Below are positions 52,742 through 62,078 of a stretch of 64,000 bases of DNA, in pieces. Origin of the DNA: JAVBPA01 sp031549925. GTDB taxonomy: Bacteria > Bacillota > Clostridia > Oscillospirales > CAG-272. The notes beneath the pieces are model-generated. The model was not told the origin of the DNA. It did not search any database and saw nothing but the letters and a program-made list of their open reading frames with translations. The stretch's first letter is position 1. The number at the start of each line of letters is the position of its first letter. The DNA lies in the NCBI GenBank assembly GCA_031549925.1, contig JAVBPA010000033.1:1-64000 (forward strand), given 5' to 3'. A program made the translations under genes and the position numbers.

Positions 52742-53809
52742 ATGTACAAAAATGAATACAGCGATATTCAATATTTAAAAAAAATCCCCAAAAAACCTGA
52801 TTTTAATGCTTTGCTTGAAGTTATAGCAAAAAAACCTTCATCTAAACCTCGATTGTTTGAATTTTTTTTAAATGATGAATTATATAATGCTTTTTCTGAT
52901 CCGCAAGATTATCAAGACATTGGAGATTGGTACCTGCGTCATTATTTAAGAAGTTTATCCGCTTATAAAAACGCCGGATATGATTATGTAGTGGTCGGAG
53001 GCGCGGGATTCGGTTATCCGAGAAAAGCTTCTCCTCACAGTGATCGTTCGTACTCTTTGAATGAAGTTGTTACTATCGCAAACCGAGAAGATTTTGAAAA
53101 TTATAATTTTATGAATCCCGAAAATGAAAGTTATTATAAAATATACGATGATATAAAACCCTATCTCCCGGATGGTATGAAAGTTATAGGTCAGCAGCCC
53201 GGCGGATTGCTCGAAAATGTAATGGCTCTTTGCGGGTATGACGACTTGTGTTATAATTTATATGACGATACCAAACTGGTATTTGATATTTTTGATACAA
53301 TAGGAAAAAGTCTGATAACTTATACGAAACATATTGCGGAAAAAGAAAGCGTCGGTGCTATGATACTCAATGATGACTGGGGGTTTAACACGCAAACGAT
53401 GCTTGGACACGCCGATATGCGTAAATATGTTTTGCCTTATTTTAAAGAAATGATAAAAGTTTGCCATGATAACAACAAACCCGCAATTTTACATTCCTGC
53501 GGTAATTTGGCGGAACTATATGAAGATTTAATCGATATCGGACTTGATGCAAAACATTCATTTGAAGATGTTATTTGCCCGATTGAAACAATGTATGACA
53601 AATACCGTTCCCGCCTTGCTTTGATGGGTGGAATAGACGTTAATTACATATGTGTAAATTCTTGTGAGGATGTTTACAAACGCACATTAGCTATGATAGA
53701 TAAAACTGTTTCCGGAGGAGGATGGGCGGTTGGTACAGGAAATTCTGTTCCATATTATGTTCCAAGCGGAGCTTATTGTTCAATGATAGCGGCAGCGCTT
53801 ACTTATTAA
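52742..53809 (+). CDS. URO-D-fold methyltransferase-like protein (MtaA/UroD family)
   Basis: A 355-residue protein of the uroporphyrinogen decarboxylase/methylcobamide methyltransferase superfamily. The zinc-ligand motif is HSCGN (His251, Cys253); MMILNDDWG-like AMILNDDWGFNTQ precedes it, and LMGGIDVN and GGGWAVGTGNSVP follow, as in this family. No haem genes surround it, so a corrinoid-linked methyl transfer is more likely than haem synthesis, but the substrate is unknown. GGAGG lies about 6 bases before the start. It is co-transcribed with the preceding permease (14-base gap). A link with the RACo-like protein at 6136 is a guess. Confidence 0.82.
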   Translation: MYKNEYSDIQYLKKIPKKPDFNALLEVIAKKPSSKPRLFEFFLNDELYNAFSDPQDYQDIGDWYLRHYLRSLSAYKNAGYDYVVVGGAGFGYPRKASPHSDRSYSLNEVVTIANREDFENYNFMNPENESYYKIYDDIKPYLPDGMKVIGQQPGGLLENVMALCGYDDLCYNLYDDTKLVFDIFDTIGKSLITYTKHIAEKESVGAMILNDDWGFNTQTMLGHADMRKYVLPYFKEMIKVCHDNNKPAILHSCGNLAELYEDLIDIGLDAKHSFEDVICPIETMYDKYRSRLALMGGIDVNYICVNSCEDVYKRTLAMIDKTVSGGGWAVGTGNSVPYYVPSGAYCSMIAAALTY

Positions 53810-53820
53810 TTTTTTGATAA

Positions 53821-53847
53821 AAAGTCTGTAAGACTTTCAATATTTTT
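53821..53847 (+). terminator. Hairpin after the URO-D-like gene
   Basis: AAAGTCT (53821-53827) pairs with AGACTTT (53831-53837) around a three-base loop, followed by CAATATTTTTC. A weak intrinsic terminator just after the stop. Confidence 0.45.
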
Positions 53848-53952
53848 CATTTCAAAATTATAGTGAATATGACACAAATAACGTTTTTTGCGGAGCTTTT
53901 TACGAAAAAAAGCGACCGTACCTCCGTACCCTGTATTTTATCAACAATAAAA

Positions 53953-53986
53953 GTCTGCCTTTGTTCTCAGGCAGACCTTTTTATTT
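53953..53986. terminator. Bidirectional terminator between convergent units
   Basis: GTCTGCCT (53953-53960) with AGGCAGAC (53969-53976), eight-base loop. CTTTTTATTT follows on the + strand and TTTTATTG on the - strand. Confidence 0.8.
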
Positions 53987-54002
53987 ATAATTTAAAATTA
54001 CA

Positions 54003-55949
54003 TTAACCTTCAAAGAAACAATCAACGTATCTTTCAACGCTTTCATGTATGAAATAATCAGGTTTTGCATCCTCAACATATGACATTGCGTTGGAAAGTC
54101 CGGCACTCTGTCCTGCCATTGTTAATTTGCTGAAATGTTCCGGAAGGAAAGGATACATGAAATATGTAAAAGAATCTCTCATAAATACCGCTGTCGGTAA
54201 TTCAGAATTGTTTACGGTAGTTATCATTTCGTTAAAATAGTCATTGAAAACCGGAGAGAAAGCAGGAGTATAATTGCGCGTACATTCGTATGTGGTTTCA
54301 GAACCGTTGCTGTTGCCGATACCAAGGAATGATACCAAATCTCCTCCGTCACGTTTGATTTCTTTTACATTGAATTTGTCAAGTCCGTAAGGAGCAGCGT
54401 CGGGGAAGTCTACGGCTATCGCTTCCATTAATTTCACATAACCGAAATACGCACCGTATGTATTCCAGTGAGTGTCGGTTTGGAAATAAAGCTTACCGGT
54501 TGATTTTTGAGAAATTAAATAATCTTCCAGATCAATTAATATAATATCCGGATTGTCCATTTTTTTGACTAAGCGTACTATTTGTCTCATTTTGGAATCA
54601 TCGGATTTTTTTGAGTTAACCCATTGATCCGTAGCGGTTTCCGGATAAATTGTTAAGTTGTTGGGCGCTATTAAATATATTAATTTCGTATCCTTGCCGC
54701 TTAATTTGCGAACTTTTTCAAGACGTTTTTCCATTACCTTTTGAAGGGCTTTCAATTGATCGTCATTATATAAATTAGTACCTAAAAAGTCTGCAATCGT
54801 CTGCGGATAGTGAAGCTGTGATAATTTGCCTACATAAACATCAACGGAGCGTTTTTCATATTTTATTTTTACTTCAACAGAATCGCTTTCCTGCTTGCCT
54901 TCAGCTTTCGCTTTTACAGTCAAAGTCATTTCTTTTTCGGAGGAAGTTACTTTAACAGATGTAAAAAATCTATTGTTTTGAGGTAATACTTCAAACTCTC
55001 CGCTTCTCGGACTGTTTACAATAATAGTAGCTCCGCTTTCGCAAGTTCCCGATATACAGACATTCCCATTTGATATCGTGCATTTAGCTGAAATTATAGG
55101 CTTGTTTGTTTTAGGAAGCTCAATTGCGGTTGTTTCGGGGGCTTTTGTTGTTTCCGCTGCTTTCGTTGCGGATTCTTTTACTGTTACGGTAGATGTATCA
55201 AAAACCCCGTTCGAACTTTTTGCCGTAATTGTAGCTGTTCCGGCGCTGATAGCTGTAACTTTAAAGCCGTTTATTTTTGCAACACCGGTGTTAGACGAAG
55301 TCAGTATAACCGACAAATCATCCGCGTTTGCCGGACCGACTGAAGGATTATATGTAAAGCTTTCTCCGATTGAAAGCGTTATTTCCTTTTTATCAAGCGT
55401 AACAACAGTTACGGGAATGGCTTTTTTTGCAACTGTAACATTGCAAACCGCCGTTTTTCCGTTTGATGTAGAAGCGGTTATGACAGCGCTTCCTTCTCCT
55501 GCCGCAGTAATTTTTCCGTTTTCATCCACTGCCGCTGCTGATTTATTAGATGATGAAAATGTTACCGCTGTTTTTTCGGCGTTATCGGGAGATAACTTGT
55601 ATGTAAGAGAAAATGTATCTCCGATATTCATGTTAAGAGATGTTTTGTCAAGTGATATAGCTGTTACGGCGGCAGCCGCTGTTGTTTCCGTGGTTTTGGT
55701 TGTTTCCGGAGCATTTGTTGTAGTTTCAGGATTTACGGTTGTTTCGGATTCTTCTGTTATTTTTTCAGTATCAGTTTCAGGAGCTGATGAATCGGCAGCT
55801 GATGAATCATCAACCGTAGTATCCGAGGGTATTGCATCGGTTAAGTCAAGCCCTGTTGTTGGGTCGTCCATTTTTTGACATGCAGCAAATATACACGCTG
55901 TAAACATTAAAAATACAAGTGTTAACGCTATCGCCGTATTTTTTTTCAT
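54003..55949 (-). CDS. Lipoprotein with two Big2 domains and an AlgX/AlgJ-like SGNH domain
   Basis: A 648-residue surface lipoprotein: signal peptide with lipobox FAAC, a Thr/Glu/Ser-rich linker (about 35-90), two Big2 Ig-like domains (about 94-172 and 175-255) joined to a Thr-rich linker, a further beta-rich region (about 275-365), and a C-terminal SGNH/AlgX-AlgJ-like domain (about 370-648). The catalytic pattern D492-x-H494 (TDTHWN) and Ser593 (MRDSF) matches the D-H...S triad of alginate acetyltransferase-type enzymes. Last gene of a - strand set with a WecA-like enzyme. It may acetylate or deacetylate an extracellular glycan; no MBOAT partner is in the window. Confidence 0.82.
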   Translation of the reverse strand: MKKNTAIALTLVFLMFTACIFAACQKMDDPTTGLDLTDAIPSDTTVDDSSAADSSAPETDTEKITEESETTVNPETTTNAPETTKTTETTAAAAVTAISLDKTSLNMNIGDTFSLTYKLSPDNAEKTAVTFSSSNKSAAAVDENGKITAAGEGSAVITASTSNGKTAVCNVTVAKKAIPVTVVTLDKKEITLSIGESFTYNPSVGPANADDLSVILTSSNTGVAKINGFKVTAISAGTATITAKSSNGVFDTSTVTVKESATKAAETTKAPETTAIELPKTNKPIISAKCTISNGNVCISGTCESGATIIVNSPRSGEFEVLPQNNRFFTSVKVTSSEKEMTLTVKAKAEGKQESDSVEVKIKYEKRSVDVYVGKLSQLHYPQTIADFLGTNLYNDDQLKALQKVMEKRLEKVRKLSGKDTKLIYLIAPNNLTIYPETATDQWVNSKKSDDSKMRQIVRLVKKMDNPDIILIDLEDYLISQKSTGKLYFQTDTHWNTYGAYFGYVKLMEAIAVDFPDAAPYGLDKFNVKEIKRDGGDLVSFLGIGNSNGSETTYECTRNYTPAFSPVFNDYFNEMITTVNNSELPTAVFMRDSFTYFMYPFLPEHFSKLTMAGQSAGLSNAMSYVEDAKPDYFIHESVERYVDCFFEG

Positions 55950-55970
55950 AGATATTATAACTCCGTTTTT

Positions 55971-56870
55971 TTATTTGGAAATTGTAAATAAGTTAATATT
56001 GCTGTATCCGGTTATGGCAGTTTCAAAAAAGTCAGTTGCTACAGAATAAACAGAGTGACCGTTTTCATATATTTCCACCCGCATAATAATGGAGGTTTCA
56101 AGAGATATAAAGTATTCTTCTCTTTGAGTAAGATCACTGTAACCGAATGAAACCGAATAAAAACTGTTATCGGAAGTTCTGAGCAGTGCGATATCAGGTT
56201 CGGTAATATCGGAGCTTTCAAGAAGCGTTTTAATTGATGAGAGAGAAGGAATACCCGCTTCGCTTTCTAGCGTAAAATTTTCGTTTACATTGTATATCCT
56301 CGTTCTTTTATTATTTTCTGTACCGTAGCTTGTTATACTGATTTCACTGCCGTCACATATAATTAATTTTGACAATGAGCCTGTTTCGTCATATTGTTCT
56401 ATCCGGTAGTTATTATCCTGCCGCCAGATTTTGTTTTTGTAAAAGAGAGTTTTTTCTTCCGATTTATAAGTCACGGTATTGTAAAGAGTATATTCATTTG
56501 CATGGGAACTGTTTTTAAAAAATTCTATGATATCTTCAGGGGTAATGAATCTGCTTAGATAAACCTTATCAGTTGATTTATTGTTTTTTAATGCTTCGTA
56601 TATTTCTCCGTCGTCACCTGGTATAATTTCTGTAATTTCATTGTCAAGATGTAACAGCTTTGTTATGAAACGAGGAATTTCAATCAATCCATTGTTATAT
56701 AAAATAACTTCAAAAACCGCAAATATTAACACGGCAACCACGATAATCGATATTATTGATAATACCGTCATGCGTTTGTCGTGTTCTAATTTTTTATCTA
56801 AAATAACCAGGGGATTATTTTCATCTGAATTTTTGCTGCTTTTATTGTCTGATTGATTGTCATTGTTCAT
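55971..56870 (-). CDS. Single-pass membrane protein with extracytoplasmic domain, unknown
   Basis: A 299-residue protein with a polar, charged cytoplasmic N-terminus (about 34 residues), one hydrophobic segment (about 37-58, VLSIISIIVVAVLIFAVFEV) and a soluble extracytoplasmic domain of about 235 residues. The domain has many beta-strand-like stretches (TLYNTVTYKSEEKTLFYKN, KLIICDGSEISITSY), reminiscent of LolA/RseB-like lipid-binding folds, but I cannot confirm a family. It lies between the WecA-like and the Big2/SGNH genes (10- and 21-base gaps), so it probably works in the same surface pathway. Confidence 0.6.
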   Translation of the reverse strand: MNNDNQSDNKSSKNSDENNPLVILDKKLEHDKRMTVLSIISIIVVAVLIFAVFEVILYNNGLIEIPRFITKLLHLDNEITEIIPGDDGEIYEALKNNKSTDKVYLSRFITPEDIIEFFKNSSHANEYTLYNTVTYKSEEKTLFYKNKIWRQDNNYRIEQYDETGSLSKLIICDGSEISITSYGTENNKRTRIYNVNENFTLESEAGIPSLSSIKTLLESSDITEPDIALLRTSDNSFYSVSFGYSDLTQREEYFISLETSIIMRVEIYENGHSVYSVATDFFETAITGYSNINLFTISK

Positions 56871-56879
56871 TTAGTATTT

Positions 56880-58043
56880 TTATTTTTTATTTATATTTTC
56901 CGTTATATTTTCGTTCTGCAGTTCTTTTATTTCTTCTAAGACGCTTTCACTATTTGGTATTTGAAGCGTTTCGTTTTTAATATTTAAATTGGATTGAGTA
57001 AAATTTATCCCCGCAAGCTCACGTGTTTTCGGGTTTTTAATCATGAAATAATTTATAATAAAAACGGAAAATCCTGCTATTATAATTATTCCTGCGCGAA
57101 TCATATCTTCGCTTGTAAACATGACCGCTGATGTACCGAGAATCCCGCAAACCGAATACAGTATACCTACAGATTGTTTCTGGTTAAAACCAAAATCTAT
57201 AAGTTTATGATGAATATGCCCTCTGTCGGGAGCAAACGGATTCTTTCCGTGTAAAATACGTCTTAAAAACGAAAAAACAGTTTCAAAAAGCGGAAATCCG
57301 AATATTGATAAGGGAATCATAAACGAAAGTATTGTATGTGTTTTAAAAAGCCCTTGAAGTGATAGTATCGAAAGCGTATAACCTAAAAACAAAGCACCGG
57401 TGTCACCTATGAATATTTTTGCCGGATTTGTATTGAACGGCAAAAATCCAAGGCATGAGGCTGCTAAAATTCCTGTAAGCAAAGTTATTTCAGGATTTTC
57501 ACCCAGCATTATAGTGCATAGAAGAAGCGAAAATGAACATATAGCCGAAATACCGCATGATAAACCATCAAGACCGTCAATTAAATTTATAGCGTTTGTA
57601 AGTCCGACGATCCAAATGATTGTAACCGGTATTTCAAAAATCCCAAGGGTTATATAATTGCCGAATAAATTTATAAATGAAATTGTCAAACCCTGAGAAA
57701 CAGCTACAAAAGCTACTCCTATCTGAACCACAAATTTTATCAGTGCGCGGAGTCTGAAAATATCATCGAGTATACCGAGTACTACGATAATAAGACCGCC
57801 GAACCATAAAGCAAGCAGGGAAGGGGTTACATCGCAAAAAACCATTGTGGATACTGAAAAACCTATAAAAACAGCAATTCCGCCCAGTCTCGGGATAGGT
57901 TTGTTATGCATTCTTCTTTCATCTTTAGGAACGTCAATCGCCCCTAATTTATACGCAAGGACACGCGCAGCCGGAGTCATTGTAAACGATATTAATCCGG
58001 CGCAAAGCATGGCTACCAATAGGTATATATAATTAATTTCCAT
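56880..58043 (-). CDS. WecA/TagO-like undecaprenyl-phosphate sugar-1-phosphate transferase
   Basis: MraY-family membrane enzyme that starts a lipid-linked glycan by moving a HexNAc-1-phosphate to undecaprenyl phosphate. About eleven hydrophobic segments; catalytic loops include KPIPRLGGIAVF, the NLIDGLDGLSCG motif with its Asp pair, IFIGDTGALFLGY and the HIHHKLID motif that separates WecA/TagO from MraY. A 35-residue charged C-terminal tail is unusual for MraY. The open frame begins at GTG 58049, but AGGG is placed for the ATG at 58043. Neighbours suggest synthesis of a surface polymer. Confidence 0.9.
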   Translation of the reverse strand: MEINYIYLLVAMLCAGLISFTMTPAARVLAYKLGAIDVPKDERRMHNKPIPRLGGIAVFIGFSVSTMVFCDVTPSLLALWFGGLIIVVLGILDDIFRLRALIKFVVQIGVAFVAVSQGLTISFINLFGNYITLGIFEIPVTIIWIVGLTNAINLIDGLDGLSCGISAICSFSLLLCTIMLGENPEITLLTGILAASCLGFLPFNTNPAKIFIGDTGALFLGYTLSILSLQGLFKTHTILSFMIPLSIFGFPLFETVFSFLRRILHGKNPFAPDRGHIHHKLIDFGFNQKQSVGILYSVCGILGTSAVMFTSEDMIRAGIIIIAGFSVFIINYFMIKNPKTRELAGINFTQSNLNIKNETLQIPNSESVLEEIKELQNENITENINKK

Positions 58044-58057
58044 AAGCACCCTATTTT

Positions 58058-59080
58058 TTACTTTATTTGTATAAATCCTACTTTTTTATAAACCTTCGCG
58101 AGAGTTTTATTAGCCTGTGTTTTAGCGTTTTCAGAACCTTTTTTCATAATCGTTTCAAGATATGCTTTGTCGCTTATTATACGGCTGTAATTCGCTTGTA
58201 TTTCAGCAAGAGAATCCGCTACGGTTTCTCCGACAGCCGTTTTAAAATCGCCGTAACCTAAACCATTAAATTCCGATTGTATTTCATCATCCGTTTTGCC
58301 CGTGATGCATGAATATATGTTCATTAAATTGCAAATACCGGGTTTATCTTCGCTGCGGTAAATGCCTGAACCCGAATCTGTTACCGCACGGCGGAATTTT
58401 CTTATTATATCATCTCTGCTGTCGAGGATTGCTATATAAGAATTTATGTTTTCATCTGATTTTGACATTTTTGAGGTTGGGTCGGCAAGTGACATAATTT
58501 TCATTCCGGTCGGAGGAATGTATCCCTCAGGAATAACAAATGTATCGCTGTATACTGTATTGAATCTTTCCGCTATATCCCGGGCTATTTCAATATGCTG
58601 ACGCTGATCCTGACCTACCGGAACGACGTGTGCCTGATATAATAAAATATCGGCAGCCATGAGAGATGGATAAGTGAAAAGTCCGGCATTAATATTATCG
58701 GCATTTTTTTGGCTCTTATCCTTAAATTGCGTCATTCTCGAAAGTTCACCGAACATAGTATAGCAATTTAATACCCAAGCGAGTTCCGCGTGCGCGCTTA
58801 CATGGCTTTGTACAAACAAAATACACTTTTCCGGATCAATTCCGCAGGCAATATATAAAGCAAGAGCTTCATATGTATGACGGCGAAGCTCCGCCGGAAC
58901 TTGCCTTACCGTTATTGCGTGCATATCCACTACGCAATAAATGCAGTTGTATACATCCTGTAGACAAACCCAGTTTTTTATTGCCCCGAGATAATTACCC
59001 AGTGTCAGTATTCCGCTGGGCTGGATACCTGAAAAAACAGTTTTCTTTTGATTTGATGTTTCAATATTATTGACTTCCAT
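58058..59080 (-). CDS. trpS: Tryptophanyl-tRNA synthetase
   Basis: Class I aminoacyl-tRNA synthetase charging tRNA-Trp. The HIGH-like signature is within PSGILTLGNYLGAI, the DMHAIT and PVGQDQRQHIE segments follow, and the second signature is KMSKS (about residue 207). At 340 residues it has normal length. It lies between a DegT aminotransferase and the WecA-like gene with short gaps (37 and 14 bases). No T-box leader fits in the 37-base upstream gap, so it is probably transcribed with its neighbours. Confidence 0.96.
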   Translation of the reverse strand: MEVNNIETSNQKKTVFSGIQPSGILTLGNYLGAIKNWVCLQDVYNCIYCVVDMHAITVRQVPAELRRHTYEALALYIACGIDPEKCILFVQSHVSAHAELAWVLNCYTMFGELSRMTQFKDKSQKNADNINAGLFTYPSLMAADILLYQAHVVPVGQDQRQHIEIARDIAERFNTVYSDTFVIPEGYIPPTGMKIMSLADPTSKMSKSDENINSYIAILDSRDDIIRKFRRAVTDSGSGIYRSEDKPGICNLMNIYSCITGKTDDEIQSEFNGLGYGDFKTAVGETVADSLAEIQANYSRIISDKAYLETIMKKGSENAKTQANKTLAKVYKKVGFIQIK

Positions 59081-59117
59081 TTATTTAAATAGTTCCCTTA
59101 CATCTAAATTTTAATAT

Positions 59118-60443
59118 TTATTTTTCTTTATCGTTATAAAAATACCATCTTCCGTCAGAGCTGCGGATCCGTTTTCCTCCTCCGAGAAGTTCGCGGTAAT
59201 TTATCGCAACATGACGGAAAGCTGATGCATACATTTCAATGTATTCCGGTATAAATTTTTTAAACCAGGGTATCGAAAATATATCAAGATTCTCCGTTTT
59301 AGGTAAAACATCGAGAACCCTTACATCTCTATCCGCAAATGCCACTCTTTCAGGTGAACCTAAATTTAAAAGATCAAAATTTTTGAAGATGTTATGAGTA
59401 TGGAGAGGGAAGTTTCCTCCGGGCCAGGTTTGGAATCCTTCCGCTCTGACAGCTTCGCAGAACCGCGCGAGCGGCAGTCCTTCAAGTTCGTCCGAAATGT
59501 ATCGTCCGTGCGCGCAATACCATCCTGCCATCGTAGATCCTTCGGCTTCGTTTGTTCGGTGAGAACGCAAACCCGGAACACCTTCAAGCAAGTCCCAAAA
59601 ATAATTCATCGCATGTCTAATCTCCGCGCAGCGTTCGTCATAATATTTTAATTGGACGCGTCCCATAGCCGAACACGTTTGGTTTACTCTGCCCTTCATT
59701 CCTCCGAGAGGAAGATTGAAATAAGGTCTTAAATATTCCGTTGTAATATATTTTTCGTTGTTGCGTTCGTAATGTGAATACGCAAGCGAACGGTCGTAAA
59801 TTTCTTTGTCGTTCGTTACGAGAATCCCCATTTCTCCCGTGGCAAATGATTTCCCGCTCATTAGAGACATTGCTCCCGCATTTCCTATTGTACCGAGTTT
59901 GCGCCCTTTATAATATCCTCCCTGCGCGTGGGAGACATCCTCTATTACTTTTAAATTATACTTTTTCGCAATTTCCATAATGGAATCCATATCGCAGGGA
60001 TGTGCGAGGTAATGAACAGCCATAATAGCTTTTGTCCGAGGTCCGATACAACGTTCTATGTCACGCGGATCAATACAAAAGCTTTCATGTTCCACATCCG
60101 CGAAAACTACGGTAGCGCATAAATTAAAAGCTTGTATACAACTTGCCCAATAGGTTTTTGAAGGACATATAATTTCATCGCCTTTTCCGAGACCGCAGCC
60201 AAACATAGCCGCTTGCAGCGAAAGCGTGCCGTTGCAATAACCTATGGCATAATCAGTTCCTATCCAATCCGCAAATTCCCTCTCGAATTTTTCTGTTACA
60301 TCAATTCCAGACATAGCTCCCCGGCGAAGTACTTCAAGGACGGCTTCTTCATCTTCCGCAGTTATAATAGGCCATCGGAAAAGCTCTTCCGGAACCGGTT
60401 TGTTTATTATCGGTTTAGAACCGTTTATCGCAAGCTGAGGCAT
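59118..60443 (-). CDS. DegT/DnrJ/EryC1/StrS family aminotransferase
   Basis: PLP-dependent sugar aminotransferase or dehydratase of 441 residues. The PLP-binding lysine is in SGKSFATGEMGI (about 190) and the cofactor Asp is in KVIEDVSHAQGG; the C-terminal part GWYCAHGRY fits the family. It could supply an amino sugar for a surface polymer together with the downstream WecA-like gene, but no other nucleotide-sugar genes are here. A subset of the family found beside sugar-utilisation genes may act elsewhere. First gene of the five-gene - strand set. Confidence 0.88.
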   Translation of the reverse strand: MPQLAINGSKPIINKPVPEELFRWPIITAEDEEAVLEVLRRGAMSGIDVTEKFEREFADWIGTDYAIGYCNGTLSLQAAMFGCGLGKGDEIICPSKTYWASCIQAFNLCATVVFADVEHESFCIDPRDIERCIGPRTKAIMAVHYLAHPCDMDSIMEIAKKYNLKVIEDVSHAQGGYYKGRKLGTIGNAGAMSLMSGKSFATGEMGILVTNDKEIYDRSLAYSHYERNNEKYITTEYLRPYFNLPLGGMKGRVNQTCSAMGRVQLKYYDERCAEIRHAMNYFWDLLEGVPGLRSHRTNEAEGSTMAGWYCAHGRYISDELEGLPLARFCEAVRAEGFQTWPGGNFPLHTHNIFKNFDLLNLGSPERVAFADRDVRVLDVLPKTENLDIFSIPWFKKFIPEYIEMYASAFRHVAINYRELLGGGKRIRSSDGRWYFYNDKEK

Positions 60444-60593
60444 AAAAATATCCTCCCCACAATAGTTAAATTTTTAAATAAACTTAAAAAATCTAATTTA
60501 AAAATTATTATCTAAACAAATGCATAAATTAACTGTAAAATCTATACATTTTTCAATTGATATACAGCTTTAAATAGAAAAGCTTTATTTTAA

Positions 60594-62078
60594 TTAATCA
60601 TTGTGTATTTCTTGTATTTGTTCGATAAACTTTTGAATATCGGAATCGATTGATTTCAATTTAGAAGCATAAAGTGAAGAAGCACCCTTTTTGCTTTCGT
60701 TTATAATTTCATAGTCTCCGGTGAATTGTCCGAAATTATAAACTATTCCTATATCGAATATACGATTTTCAAAAATTATATCAAGCATTGTTTCAGATTC
60801 GTTGTCGCGGATAGATTTGCCTTTAAGAGCCTTATCTATATAAACAGGCTGAACCATTTTCTGTGAAAGATACGCCCATTCTTCTATTATTATCGATGTT
60901 CTTTCAAGATCAGAAGCGGTTATCGGAATAGCCATGAGACCTGCGGTATGAATACTGACTAACGAATAATATCTGTTTTGTTCTTCCGAATATTTCGGTA
61001 TAGGCAAAATTCCGAATTCGGTATCGGATGCTCTCATAGTGGTTATATCGTCGAGTCGGGTCCAGAAGAATAAGCCGTGTCCGTTTTCAAAAAGTTTTCT
61101 GTATTCGTTATCATCTGTCGCTTTTGCCGCTCCCGTCCCGCTGTGATGGTTGTAGAATGTATCTTTATTGTTCATCATAGCAACGATTTTATCTGTAACG
61201 TTATAACTGTACTCGTTGTCGAAATTATAAACAGGCATATCGTCCGTGTCTTTTACAGCAAATCTTGCACCGGCACCGTTATAAAAAGATGTCGGAACAT
61301 CACGTCCGCCGATAAATCCCCAAACATCGTTAAGAGTCATTTTCCCGTCGCCGTCGATATCGGAAGCCGCCGTGGTGTAGAGTGAATTCATTTTATCAAA
61401 AGTCCATTTGTTGTCTTTAACTATGTAATACATATCCGGCAATGTATTGTTTTCTGCCAATTCCTTGTTGAAAGTTATAACCGCCGTTGCGTCTTTATCG
61501 ATTAGATTAATAGCGGAAGCGCATAAGTAGAGTTTTCCTCCTATAGATAAATCTTCAACAGCTCTTTGATCCCACCAGGGCATCGATAAATCAGCGTGGG
61601 GAAGTTCATTGAAATCGATATAATACCCTGCGGTTATCAAAGAAGGAGATTCAACGGTACGCGCATATACAAGATCATAAGCATCATCATCGGATGTTAT
61701 AAACTTTTTAACTATACTGGGAACATCGCTGAATGTCTTATTTTCAAGGGATATTGTAACGTTATATTTTTCAGCTAATGCTAAATTTCTTTCGTAAACG
61801 GAATCTTTTAAAACATCGCCTGTAGCGGATTCGGCATAAATATCTTTATCCAGTCTTGATTCCCAACCTACCACAAACCAATGAAGTACACGGAAATCAT
61901 AACCTTCATAATTAACATCATGGTTTGGAGGTTTTAATTCTGTTTCGGTATCTGCCGAAATAAATCCCGCGGTGTTTGTGGCTTCTCCCACTTCATGAGG
62001 AGTTTTAGCGCATGAAACCGCAGATACCAGTAAAATTAATAATACCAAAAAAGCAGATATAATTTTTTTGCCTCTCAT
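60594..62078 (-). CDS. Extracellular solute-binding lipoprotein (family 1-like), orphan
   Basis: A 494-residue lipoprotein with signal peptide and lipobox VSAVSC, then a binding-protein layout with DSVYERNLALAEKYNVT, a PWWDQRAVEDLSIGG segment, and a DIDGDGKMTLNDV calcium-loop-like stretch that also occurs in the paralogue at 48240. The longest frame starts at 62093, but those bases (GGGGGA) work as a ribosome site for the ATG at 62078, which I prefer. No ABC permease or ATPase is adjacent. The ligand is unknown; oligosaccharide binding fits the family. Confidence 0.85.
   Translation of the reverse strand: MRGKKIISAFLVLLILLVSAVSCAKTPHEVGEATNTAGFISADTETELKPPNHDVNYEGYDFRVLHWFVVGWESRLDKDIYAESATGDVLKDSVYERNLALAEKYNVTISLENKTFSDVPSIVKKFITSDDDAYDLVYARTVESPSLITAGYYIDFNELPHADLSMPWWDQRAVEDLSIGGKLYLCASAINLIDKDATAVITFNKELAENNTLPDMYYIVKDNKWTFDKMNSLYTTAASDIDGDGKMTLNDVWGFIGGRDVPTSFYNGAGARFAVKDTDDMPVYNFDNEYSYNVTDKIVAMMNNKDTFYNHHSGTGAAKATDDNEYRKLFENGHGLFFWTRLDDITTMRASDTEFGILPIPKYSEEQNRYYSLVSIHTAGLMAIPITASDLERTSIIIEEWAYLSQKMVQPVYIDKALKGKSIRDNESETMLDIIFENRIFDIGIVYNFGQFTGDYEIINESKKGASSLYASKLKSIDSDIQKFIEQIQEIHND

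Noticed and set aside
55078..55878. A 266-codon open frame antisense to the Big2/SGNH lipoprotein
   Set aside because: It mirrors the biased Thr/Ser/Ala codons of the linker and Big2 domains; it lacks a ribosome site and any family feature.
59081..59117. A T-box riboswitch controlling trpS
   Set aside because: Only 37 bases separate trpS from the upstream gene, too short for a T-box leader.
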